A DNA stretch of 64,000 bases from Alteromonadaceae bacterium (GTDB lineage: Bacteria > Pseudomonadota > Gammaproteobacteria > Enterobacterales > Alteromonadaceae): positions 22,516 through 86,515 of the forward strand of contig JABXHM010000039.1 in the NCBI GenBank assembly GCA_013373625.1, in the 5' to 3' direction. Under the pieces are notes generated by a model. It saw only the letters and a program-made list of their open reading frames with translations. It was not told where the DNA came from and did not search any database. Below, piece by piece: positions 49,166 through 57,852 of this stretch. Every line of letters begins with the position of its first letter. The first letter of the stretch is position 1. The translations under genes were made by a program, and so were the position numbers.

Positions 49166-49206
49166 ATGCGTTGATACACGGCTGATTTCCCTTGGGGAAA
49201 TCTAAG

Positions 49207-49929
49207 TTAATACATATGTTGGCCGCCATTAATCGACAGCGTTGAACCGGTAATAAAGCTTGACTCATCCTTAACTAAGAATAACACGCCATCAGCAATA
49301 TCTTCTGGCTTTCCTAACCGGCCTACCGGAATTCTCGCGACAATCTTTTTCAGTACATCTTCGGGTACCGCACGTACCATATCAGTATCAATGTAGCCGG
49401 GGGCAATGGCATTGACCGTTATACCTTTACCGGCACCTTCCTGCGCTAACGCTTTGGTAAAGCCATGAATACCTGACTTGGCTGCTGCATAGTTAACTTG
49501 CCCATACTGACCTGCCTGGCCATTGATAGAGCCAATATTGACAATGCGACCAAAGGCGCGCTCACGCATACCCTCGATAACGGCCCTACAAGTATTAAAA
49601 CACGATGCCAGGTTGGTCTGAATAACAGCATTCCACTGTTCAAACGACATCCGGTGCATGGTGCCGTCCCGTGTAATACCGGCATTATTAATCAATACAT
49701 CAACCGGACCAAAGTCTGACTCGATTTGCTCGATAGCAGCTTTGGTTTGATCAAAATCTGATACATCAAATTTCATAGCAGCAATACCGGTTCTTTCGTT
49801 AAACTCCTTTGCTGCCTGATCATTGCCACCATAATTTGCGACGACGGTATACCCTGCTTCCTTCAGTGTCGTACAGATTGCTTCTCCGATCCCTCGTGTA
49901 CCGCCTGTAACAAGTGCTACTCTGCTCAT
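49207..49929 (-). CDS. phaB: Acetoacetyl-CoA reductase (SDR)
   Basis: NADPH-dependent short-chain reductase, 240 residues, forming (R)-3-hydroxybutyryl-CoA for PHA synthesis. It shows TGGTRGIGEAI (nucleotide binding), NNAGITRDG, and IGSINGQAGQYGQVNYAAAKSG with the Ser-Tyr-Lys triad. GQYGQVNYAAAKSG resembles PhaB more than FabG. The ATG at 49929 has AGGAAA before it; an upstream ATG at 49959 adds 10 residues. No phaA thiolase gene is in the window. Convergent with the lytic transglycosylase. Confidence 0.9.
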   Translation of the reverse strand: MSRVALVTGGTRGIGEAICTTLKEAGYTVVANYGGNDQAAKEFNERTGIAAMKFDVSDFDQTKAAIEQIESDFGPVDVLINNAGITRDGTMHRMSFEQWNAVIQTNLASCFNTCRAVIEGMRERAFGRIVNIGSINGQAGQYGQVNYAAAKSGIHGFTKALAQEGAGKGITVNAIAPGYIDTDMVRAVPEDVLKKIVARIPVGRLGKPEDIADGVLFLVKDESSFITGSTLSINGGQHMY

Positions 49930-50090
49930 GTATTTTCCTTCCTTATTGCCGTTGCTCATTTAACAACCAAATACTATATAACCATCTATAAACCTATTAT
50001 GCCACCCAGAAAATAAGACCTAGGTCGGTGATTAGGTTTAAAGCCCAATATGCTATAGGTTATATATTACGATTTGACTATATAAATCAG

Positions 50091-52574
50091 CTATTTATTC
50101 TTTGTTGTTTTGGCAGACGGCTGAGCAGTGGTCGGATCTTCCGGCCAGTAATGTTTGGGGTAGCGTCCTTTCATATCCTTACGAACTTCGCTGTAGCTAC
50201 CTTGCCAGAAACACGGCAGATCATGAGTGGTTTGTATGGGCCGACCCGCCGGAGACAGCAATTCGACAGTGACAGGCTGGCGTTTGTTGGCGATAGTAAT
50301 CAGCTGGTCACTGCCGTACATTTCCTGCATTTTTACCGACAACACAACACGGTCCGGCGATTCATAGCGCAACAGTCGGCTACTACCACTTGGCACAGTA
50401 ATTTTTAGCGGCAGCAGTTCATCGAGGCTTTGTCGATGTGGCCAGCTAAGTGACTGCAACACTAACTCAGGCCAGTTTAGTTTAATCAGTTGTGCGCGGG
50501 TTCGACACTTTGCCAATGCGATGTTGACAGTTTCACTTGTCAGTAGCCATTGGCCAGAAGTCTCCGGCCAGTCTGCGTCTTCGTCGGCATAACTGTTAAC
50601 CGCAACTTGCAGATTGCTGGCCATCGCTATGCGCTGTAACACAGGTTCAATATCGACAAAGAATGGCCAGTCTTGTATGGGTTGCTGACCCAGCCAGTCT
50701 TGCCAGCAACTTACCAGTTGCTCGCCGTTCACCCGGGTGAGTGGTTGCGTAGACAGTAAAATGTGTTGGAAATACTGGTTTTTCTCTGCCCTGATGCTAT
50801 CGCTATCCGGATCATAACTGAGTCGTTCATGCTGCGATATTTGCGCACTAAAATGCTCACGAATTAAATCTTCACTAATCGGTTCGGCAAGCCGGATTAA
50901 CAGGTTGGCGCCGCGCCGCTGGCCAGCTAACACCGCTAACCAGGCATGATTGTGCTGCTCATCGCTGGTGAACTCGGCGCGCGTTCCCATAGCGAGCTTA
51001 AACGCCTGCGCGTTTTTAGATTTTGCTAACCAGGCTGGCTGCGCCATGGCAATAGCTAACGCAATAGCGGCCGACGACACAGCGAATAACTCGCGGGTGT
51101 TGGTATGAATACCCAATAACGACGCATAGCGTTTCGCTTGCTGACTTACCGAGCGGCGCACCGGTTCAGGTAAGGTACGTAAAACCTGGCTGACTTCCCA
51201 GTGATCGGCTTTCGGTGCCTCCTCCGCCAACGCGGCGACCAGGCAACCGGCCAGCACAATACTGCTATCGTCGGATAACAGGGCCTCATCCTTCATGCGT
51301 AGCAGCATACTGGCAAACTTTGGCGCAATGGGTAATTGCAAGGCTGCGCTACCCAGTTGAGTGACTTGCTGATCATTATTGATTAACCCTAAACTTGTGA
51401 GTTCTTCAGTAGCAACGCTAAGCTGGGCATTACTCGGTAGCTCTAACAATGGCAGCGCTGGGATGGGCGTTCCCCACGCGGCGGCATGTAATGCAATAGG
51501 GGCAATATCCTGACAGCGAATTGCCGGGGTACTAAATTCTGCCAGACGAGAATGTGCTTCTTGCGCCCACAAGCGATAGCAGGTACCTGAGCTGACCCTG
51601 CCTGCGCGGCCTTTACGTTGCTCAGCCGAGGCCTGGGAAATCATCTTGAGTGACAGTTCCGTCATCCGTGTGCCCGGGTGATACTCAGCCACCTGCTCTC
51701 GGCCGCTGTCTACAACGAGTTTAATGCCTTCAATCGTTAAGCTTGTTTCGGCGATATTAGTAGCAAGAATAACCTTTCTTTTATTATCAACCGCTGGCTG
51801 GATCGCTTGTTGCTGGGCACTGAGAGGCAACGCACCATATAAAGGACACACCATAATATCGGTACTAAGTGATGCTAATCGCTGCGCTACCTGATGAATA
51901 TGTTTGACTGTTGGCAAAAACACCAGCACATCGCCCTGTTCTTCAGCCAGCACACGCTTAACCGAGTTGGCAACCTTAGCGCTCAGCTCTGTGGTCTTAC
52001 ACGGCCCCAGATACACCTCGTTGACCGGGAAACGCCGTCCGGCACTGCTGAGCACTGCCGCCTCAGGCAATATTTTTTGCAGCGGTGAAATATCGAGCGT
52101 TGCAGACATCACCACTAACCGTAAGTCTTCGTGCAAAGCCTGGCGCACTTCTATAGCCAGTGCCAAACTGAAATCACTGTGCAAACTGCGTTCGTGGAAC
52201 TCATCGAACAGGATAATCCCCACATCGGCAATTTCGGGATCCTGCTGTAATCGACGAGTAAGAATACCCTCAGTGATGATCTCCAGGCGGGTTTGTGGGC
52301 TGACTTTTTGTTCACCGCGTATCCGGAACCCGACAGTCTGACCGACCGGCTCACCCAGCTGTTCAGCCAGATAACCGGCCAATTGCTTTACCACCACCCG
52401 GCGCGGTTGGAGCAGCAAGATTTTACTATCGCTACTACCCAGACCAGCTGCTAACAATGCCATGGGAACGGCTGTTGATTTACCGGCCCCCGGTGGCGCA
52501 CTTAACAGCACATCGTTGTCTGCCAAACGGTGAAGCAGTGCCGGAATTATGCTTTCAACAGGTAGTAATGACAT
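50091..52574 (-). CDS. hrpB: ATP-dependent RNA helicase HrpB
   Basis: DEAH-type helicase of 827 residues. Motifs seen: I in SAPPGAGKSTAVP, II in LFDEFHERSL (DEFH), III in MSATLD, motif VI in QRKGRAGRVSSG, plus HA2 and a C-terminal HrpB domain ending DLPCFWQGSYSEVRKDMKGRYPKHYWPEDP. Role in RNA processing is known in outline only. It is monocistronic, 160 bp upstream of phaB on the same strand. Confidence 0.95.
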   Translation of the reverse strand: MSLLPVESIIPALLHRLADNDVLLSAPPGAGKSTAVPMALLAAGLGSSDSKILLLQPRRVVVKQLAGYLAEQLGEPVGQTVGFRIRGEQKVSPQTRLEIITEGILTRRLQQDPEIADVGIILFDEFHERSLHSDFSLALAIEVRQALHEDLRLVVMSATLDISPLQKILPEAAVLSSAGRRFPVNEVYLGPCKTTELSAKVANSVKRVLAEEQGDVLVFLPTVKHIHQVAQRLASLSTDIMVCPLYGALPLSAQQQAIQPAVDNKRKVILATNIAETSLTIEGIKLVVDSGREQVAEYHPGTRMTELSLKMISQASAEQRKGRAGRVSSGTCYRLWAQEAHSRLAEFSTPAIRCQDIAPIALHAAAWGTPIPALPLLELPSNAQLSVATEELTSLGLINNDQQVTQLGSAALQLPIAPKFASMLLRMKDEALLSDDSSIVLAGCLVAALAEEAPKADHWEVSQVLRTLPEPVRRSVSQQAKRYASLLGIHTNTRELFAVSSAAIALAIAMAQPAWLAKSKNAQAFKLAMGTRAEFTSDEQHNHAWLAVLAGQRRGANLLIRLAEPISEDLIREHFSAQISQHERLSYDPDSDSIRAEKNQYFQHILLSTQPLTRVNGEQLVSCWQDWLGQQPIQDWPFFVDIEPVLQRIAMASNLQVAVNSYADEDADWPETSGQWLLTSETVNIALAKCRTRAQLIKLNWPELVLQSLSWPHRQSLDELLPLKITVPSGSSRLLRYESPDRVVLSVKMQEMYGSDQLITIANKRQPVTVELLSPAGRPIQTTHDLPCFWQGSYSEVRKDMKGRYPKHYWPEDPTTAQPSAKTTKNK

Positions 52575-52759
52575 AGCAACTAAGATGCACCTTATTGTTA
52601 GGAATAATTATTCTTAATTTTTTAACCGTGATATTTTACGGCAGTTTTGAAATACTGCCTGAGTTGGTCAGCAGTATAGCCACCAGCCGGTTAGACTTAA
52701 ACCAGAAGTTAAAGAAAGGGTAAAGGCCTTGCCAATACCCATGGACCATCGGAGTCACC

Positions 52760-53359
52760 ATGCGCTATTTTATCGGACTCGATTTATCACCCGCAGACAA
52801 GCTTGCCCTGGAGCACTGGCGTGACAAGAGCCTGCCAGAAATGGCCCACAACAAGCCGCCGGCCAGGTCAAAACAGCCTGAACGCCGCTTACGCCCGGTT
52901 CCCGTGGCGAATTACCATATAACGTTATGTTTTTTAGGCTCGATATCACCGCGCCAGATGGAACCACTGTGTGAGCATCTCGATGACATTAGCGCGCCCC
53001 CCTTTGAAGTAACTTTGGATAGCACGGGTTACTGGTCTGGCCCGAAGATTTTTCATGCCTGTCCCACGGTGATCCCGGCACCATTGGTGCAATTAGCCAG
53101 TCTGACGCATAGCGCAGCGAGACAGGCTGGTATCAGCGTTGAGCGACGCGAGTACAGACCGCATGTAACGCTGATAAGGAATGTTAAGAATGACTTTCCG
53201 CCACCCTTGTTTCCCCCTCAGATTACCTGCCGTTTTACGCAGTTCCACTTGTTCGAATCGGTGTCGGGTCACTCAGGGGTTCATTACCCTGTTCGTCATA
53301 GCTGGTCACTTTTGGGGGGTAATTCGATCAGAGAAAAGCTGTTGCGCGGGCATTTTTAG
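52760..53359 (+). CDS. thpR: RNA 2',3'-cyclic phosphodiesterase (2'-5' RNA ligase family)
   Basis: A 199-residue 2H phosphoesterase. Two HxT(x) catalytic motifs are visible: YHITLCFLG (about residue 54) and RPHVTLIRN (about 134). N terminus MRYFIGLDLSPADK is typical. The distance to purU (70 bp) suggests separate or weakly linked expression. The physiological substrate in bacteria is not established. Confidence 0.88.
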   Translation: MRYFIGLDLSPADKLALEHWRDKSLPEMAHNKPPARSKQPERRLRPVPVANYHITLCFLGSISPRQMEPLCEHLDDISAPPFEVTLDSTGYWSGPKIFHACPTVIPAPLVQLASLTHSAARQAGISVERREYRPHVTLIRNVKNDFPPPLFPPQITCRFTQFHLFESVSGHSGVHYPVRHSWSLLGGNSIREKLLRGHF

Positions 53360-53428
53360 TAAATTGCCCCTTTACAGCACCGCCACTGCTCGGTAAAAAG
53401 ACACATCATTTAATTTTTTCACAGTACA

Positions 53429-54283
53429 ATGCAGCAAACTTTCAGACTTATAATTGATTGTCCGGACCAGGTAGGTCTGGTCGCCGGTGTTTCGCAGTTT
53501 TTAGCCGATCATAAGGCCTCTATCCTGGAAGCCAGCCACCACACCGATATTCAAACCGGCCGCTTCTTTATGCGTCACGAAATCAGTGCCGATTCACTGA
53601 CCCTCTCATACCAGCGGTTTATTGAAGAATTTACCCCACTGGCTAACGAGTTTCAGATGCAGTGGAAATTAACCGACTCCGGTGAACGCCGACGGGTTGC
53701 CCTGCTTACCAGTGTCGAATCGCATTGTTTAGTCGACATTTTACATCGCTGGCACACGGGTGAATTACACTGTGATATTCCTTGTATCATCGGCAACCAT
53801 CCACAAATGAAGCAGTTTGCGGACTGGTATAAAGTACCCTTTCACTGGGTGGATTTTAAAAGTCTGGGCAAGGAAACTGCGTTTAAACAAATCGAAGTAT
53901 TACTCGATGAATACGCCATAGATCTCACCGTCCTCGCTCGTTTTATGCAAATACTACCTGACGCCCTCTGCCGCAAACTGGCCGGCCAAGCCATTAATAT
54001 CCACCATAGTTTTTTGCCTTCTTTTGCTGGCGCACGGCCTTACCAGCAGGCTTACGATCGCGGCGTAAAATTAATTGGCGCAACCTGCCACTATGTGACC
54101 AGCGATCTCGATGAAGGCCCTATTATTGAGCAGAGCGTAAAACGCATTAGTCATAGTGATACAGTGGCCGACATGGTACGTAAAGGTAAAGACTGTGAAG
54201 TCAACGCGCTGGCCAACGGTGTACGGTGCCATCTGGAAGACAGAGTTATCATCCACCACAACAAAACCGTAGTATTTGCCTGA
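53429..54283 (+). CDS. purU: Formyltetrahydrofolate deformylase
   Basis: Hydrolyses 10-formyl-THF to THF and formate, balancing one-carbon pools. It has 284 residues: an N-terminal ACT domain (FRLIIDCPDQVGLVAGVSQFL) and a formyltransferase-like catalytic domain with the NIHHSFLPSFAGARPYQQAY signature (His and Asn) and TSDLDEGPIIEQ. The start is ATG. No operon partner is evident. A hairpin follows at 54331-54356. Confidence 0.95.
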   Translation: MQQTFRLIIDCPDQVGLVAGVSQFLADHKASILEASHHTDIQTGRFFMRHEISADSLTLSYQRFIEEFTPLANEFQMQWKLTDSGERRRVALLTSVESHCLVDILHRWHTGELHCDIPCIIGNHPQMKQFADWYKVPFHWVDFKSLGKETAFKQIEVLLDEYAIDLTVLARFMQILPDALCRKLAGQAINIHHSFLPSFAGARPYQQAYDRGVKLIGATCHYVTSDLDEGPIIEQSVKRISHSDTVADMVRKGKDCEVNALANGVRCHLEDRVIIHHNKTVVFA

Positions 54284-54330
54284 GGCAATACACGCTCTGT
54301 GGATTAATCTCTCCGACTAACGGCCTTTTG

Positions 54331-54356
54331 AAAGTGTGCGCAGCCGCGTACACTTT
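54331..54356 (+). terminator. Hairpin after purU
   Basis: AAAGTGTGCG and its imperfect complement CGTACACTTT are separated by a short loop, 48 bp after purU and 38 bp before dcp. No U-tract, so termination is uncertain. Confidence 0.4.
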
Positions 54357-54394
54357 ATGCAGTGAATTTTATAATAAAAAAGACAGGAAACTCT

Positions 54395-56569
54395 ATGCTA
54401 ACCATTAGAAAAACACTCACCGCTTCTGCCATTGTGCTGGCACTGGCCGGGTGCAGTGATGCACCTACCTCGACAGATACTAACGCCCAACAGGCCAAAG
54501 TAGCACCCGCTGCAGACAACATTTTACTCCAGCCTTTTAAAGGCCCGTACGGCGGCGTACCGGCGTTTGAGTCGATGCAACTCGACTTGTTAATGCCGGC
54601 TATGGAAGCAGCAATGGCTGAGCATCTGCGCGAGATTGACGCCATCGCCAGCAATGAAGAAGCGCCGACGTTTGCCAATACTATTGTTGCCTATGAGAAG
54701 GCAGGCAGCACAATTGGTCGGGTATATACCTATTATGGCATTTGGAGCTCAAACGTATCGAGCCCGGAATTTCGTGATATTCAGCGGGAGTTGAGCCCGA
54801 AATTATCGGCTTATCGCTCCAAAATCAATCAAAACACGCAATTGTTCGAACGTATTAAAGCGGTATATGAAAGTGACGAACTGGCAACACTCACCGATGA
54901 AGAGCAGCGTATAACCTGGCTGATTTACAACAGTTTTGCGCGCAATGGCGCAACGCTCGAGGGTGAAGCCAAAGCCCGTTATGCAGAAATTAATAAAGAG
55001 CTGGCCAGTCTGCACACGCAATTTTCAAACAACGTACTTGCCGATGAAGAAAACTACGTCACCTATATCAGCAAGGACCAACTCGATGGCTTACCGGATT
55101 CGTTTGTAAAAGCGGCGGCCGCGGCTGCTGCACAACGAGGCAAAGAAGGCCAGTACGCGATTACCAATACGCGGTCCTCAATGGACCCGTTTTTGACTTA
55201 CTCAACCCACCGGGACCTGCGTGAAACAGTTTGGCGCACCTACTACGATCGCGGTGACAACGGCGATGAATTCGACAACAACGCCATTATTAAACAAATT
55301 CTTACGTTGCGTCATGAGCGCATTAAACTGCTGGGTTACGACAATTATGCCCAGTGGCGCTTAGAAGACCGCATGGCCAAAAACCCGGAAAACGCCATGG
55401 ATCTGATGATGAAGGTCTGGCCGGCGGCACTGGCCCGGGTAGAAGAAGAAGTTGCAGATATGCAGGCCATTGCCGATGAACTTGGCGACGATATTGCTAT
55501 TGAGCCATGGGATTATCGCTACTATGCTGAGAAAGTACGCATTGCTAAATACAACCTCGACTCTAATGAAGTGAAGCAATACCTGCAACTGGATAAGCTG
55601 CGTGAAGCCATGTTTTACGTAGCCGGGCGCTTGTTTAACTTCAACTTTAAACCGGTACCTGAAGGCACTGTGCCAGTTTTCCACCCCGATGTAAAAGTAT
55701 GGGAAGTGGCAGATAAAGACTCCGGCGAATTAATTGGTCTGTGGTACCTCGACCCGTTTGCACGCAAGGGCAAACGCTCTGGCGCGTGGGCGACCACGTA
55801 TCGCAGCCATACTACCTTTGATGGCGACAAGAACGTACTGTCGTCGAACAACTCTAACTTTGTCAAGGGCCCGGACGGTGAACCTACACTGATATCCTGG
55901 GATGACGCGGAAACGTATTTTCATGAGTTTGGTCACGCACTGCACTTCCTGTCTGCGTCGGTTAAATATCCGACCTCTCATTCGGGTGTTAGAGACTATA
56001 CGGAGTTTCAGTCGCAGTTACTGGAGCGCTGGCTAACCACAGACGAGGTCATTAACCAGTACCTGGTGCATTATGAAACCGGCGAGCCGATCCCGGATAG
56101 CCTGATTGCTAAGATCAAGAAAGCCTCAACCTTTAATGAAGGCTTTAAGACAACAGAGTATATGGCCTCTGCGATCATGGACCTGCTATATCACACGACC
56201 GATCCGGCTAAAATAGAACCCGACGCCTTTGAACGCGAGCAGTTAGACGCTCTCGGTATGCCAAAAGAGATTGTGATGCGCCATCGTACGCCTCACTTTG
56301 GCCACATATTCTCTGGTGAAGGATATTCGGCAGGGTATTATGGCTATATGTGGGCAGAAGTGCTTACCGCCGATGCCGCAGAAGCCTTTGAAAACGCACC
56401 GGGTGGTTTTTATGACGAAGAAGTGTCTGAGCGACTGGTAAAATACTTGTTCTCGATTCGAAACGCCATGGATCCGGCCGAAGCCTACCGTAAGTTTCGT
56501 GGTCGTGACGCAAATGTTGAGGCCCTCATGCGCGACCGCGGGTTTCCGGTTACCTCACAAGACAAATAA
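54395..56569 (+). CDS. dcp: Peptidyl-dipeptidase Dcp, lipoprotein
   Basis: M3-family zinc metallopeptidase that removes C-terminal dipeptides. It has about 724 residues. A lipoprotein signal ends LALAGC, unlike the E. coli enzyme, which is mainly cytoplasmic/periplasmic without lipidation, so this copy is probably membrane-anchored in the periplasm. The zinc motif is HEFGH in DDAETYFHEFGHALHFL, with a downstream Glu. The ATG at 54395 (AGGAAAC upstream) is chosen so that the lipobox falls at residue 20. Confidence 0.93.
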   Translation: MLTIRKTLTASAIVLALAGCSDAPTSTDTNAQQAKVAPAADNILLQPFKGPYGGVPAFESMQLDLLMPAMEAAMAEHLREIDAIASNEEAPTFANTIVAYEKAGSTIGRVYTYYGIWSSNVSSPEFRDIQRELSPKLSAYRSKINQNTQLFERIKAVYESDELATLTDEEQRITWLIYNSFARNGATLEGEAKARYAEINKELASLHTQFSNNVLADEENYVTYISKDQLDGLPDSFVKAAAAAAAQRGKEGQYAITNTRSSMDPFLTYSTHRDLRETVWRTYYDRGDNGDEFDNNAIIKQILTLRHERIKLLGYDNYAQWRLEDRMAKNPENAMDLMMKVWPAALARVEEEVADMQAIADELGDDIAIEPWDYRYYAEKVRIAKYNLDSNEVKQYLQLDKLREAMFYVAGRLFNFNFKPVPEGTVPVFHPDVKVWEVADKDSGELIGLWYLDPFARKGKRSGAWATTYRSHTTFDGDKNVLSSNNSNFVKGPDGEPTLISWDDAETYFHEFGHALHFLSASVKYPTSHSGVRDYTEFQSQLLERWLTTDEVINQYLVHYETGEPIPDSLIAKIKKASTFNEGFKTTEYMASAIMDLLYHTTDPAKIEPDAFEREQLDALGMPKEIVMRHRTPHFGHIFSGEGYSAGYYGYMWAEVLTADAAEAFENAPGGFYDEEVSERLVKYLFSIRNAMDPAEAYRKFRGRDANVEALMRDRGFPVTSQDK

Positions 56570-56587
56570 ACTGTAGCCAGTATTAGG

Positions 56588-56621
56588 TTCGCTAACCCCG
56601 GGATTGAATGGGGTTAGCGAA
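56588..56621. terminator. Perfect hairpin between dcp and the convergent gene
   Basis: TTCGCTAACCCC (56588-56599) and GGGGTTAGCGAA (56610-56621), a 12-bp perfect stem with a 10-nt loop, is centred between two convergent genes. No U-tract, but it is positioned to act for both. Confidence 0.7.
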
Positions 56622-56668
56622 TAGCACTCATCTTAATTTCTCATTTAGGAGTGCATGCCAGGTTCTTG

Positions 56669-57544
56669 TTAATCCGCTTTGTTCAAATGTAACCTGAGCT
56701 TTGTCAGTTTGGCTTTTGCCACTGCCGAGCCTTCCTGAGTGACCCATACTTCGTTATTGTCTTTTGCGCAGACCCCTTCTACCTGTGCGCTACCTTGCAG
56801 TTTATAAGTGTGCTGTAACTCATAGGAACGTTTCAGTGTGGCGATAAAAGGATGAGTAATACCAAATAACCCCGTATCGTACCCTACTAACACATACTGT
56901 TGATTGGCGCTATCCCAGTCAGCGCCGGTAATAACCCCAGGAATACCAGTGACCTTATGGACAGGTTTAATCAGCAGTTGCTTACTTTGATTGGTATCGA
57001 GGTGATAAACCATCAGCGATTTGGTTTGCCAGCTCTTTGAAAATAAAACGAGTTTATCTTCTCTTGCCACCATGGCTTCGGCATCGAAGTCATGTTCGTA
57101 GATTCTGTTACTTTTTACGTCATAATTGTCGTAGCTAAACACAATGCGTGATGGCTCTGACAATTGTTGGTAAGCAACTTTGTAAATTTGAAAACGTTTA
57201 CGGTTGCCGCGGTTATTGCCAAAGTCACCCACATATAAGTGTTCTTCGTCACCGGTTATCGCCTCCCAGTCTCTGTTTTGTACTGACAAGGTTTGTTGCT
57301 GGATAATCGCGCCCTGTTGGTCTATCTGGTAAATCACGGGATCATTACCCGAGTCGTTAATCGTAAAGTTGCCTTTTTCGCCACAAAATAAACCGGACGT
57401 TTCTGCAAGCGCCAGGTTTAGCTCATGTTCTGCAATTATCTGAACCGAGCCAGAGTTCGCCATGGCTCCGGCACTGCCACAAAGCAAACAGAGCATTGGC
57501 AGATATTGAATTAGTTTACGGGGTATAGATAAGTGTTGTGTCAT
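56669..57544 (-). CDS. Secreted beta-propeller-like protein of unknown function
   Basis: About 291 residues with a cleavable signal peptide (MTQHLSIPRKLIQYL, then a hydrophobic core ending near AMANS). The mature part has repeating beta segments such as NRDWEAITGDEEHLYVGDFGNNRGNR and EAMVAREDKLVLFSKSW, a pattern seen in SdiA-regulated/NHL-like propellers. Two Cys could pair (FCGEKG and GVCAKDN). ATG 57544 is chosen over upstream in-frame starts to give the signal peptide. No operon partner. Confidence 0.65.
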   Translation of the reverse strand: MTQHLSIPRKLIQYLPMLCLLCGSAGAMANSGSVQIIAEHELNLALAETSGLFCGEKGNFTINDSGNDPVIYQIDQQGAIIQQQTLSVQNRDWEAITGDEEHLYVGDFGNNRGNRKRFQIYKVAYQQLSEPSRIVFSYDNYDVKSNRIYEHDFDAEAMVAREDKLVLFSKSWQTKSLMVYHLDTNQSKQLLIKPVHKVTGIPGVITGADWDSANQQYVLVGYDTGLFGITHPFIATLKRSYELQHTYKLQGSAQVEGVCAKDNNEVWVTQEGSAVAKAKLTKLRLHLNKAD

Positions 57545-57852
57545 TAAGTCGACCTTGTACTGATAAAACATTGACTTCCTTGCACGAAGAATAAGCATTA
57601 AAAAGAGAATTTGGCTGGCACACTGCATTGGCCCAGCAATAAAAAACTGAAATGTAACGATGCTTACAATATCATCATCTCACGCTATTATTGTTAGTTA
57701 ATTAGCGCATCCATGATATACCAGAAAGATGGATTAATAATGACGCAGATGGTTTATATGAACAATATTGATCACTTACGCGTATATAATAGGTTTAAAC
57801 CGTTGTATTAATTCTTACCAGAATAGATCGTCAGAATAATAAGGAAGTGCTC
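57545..57852. other. Divergent promoter region
   Basis: About 308 AT-rich bp between the propeller-like gene (minus) and the antiporter gene (plus). I see no convincing hairpin, palindrome or small ORF. A minus-strand start codon at 57628 has no support. Confidence 0.4.
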
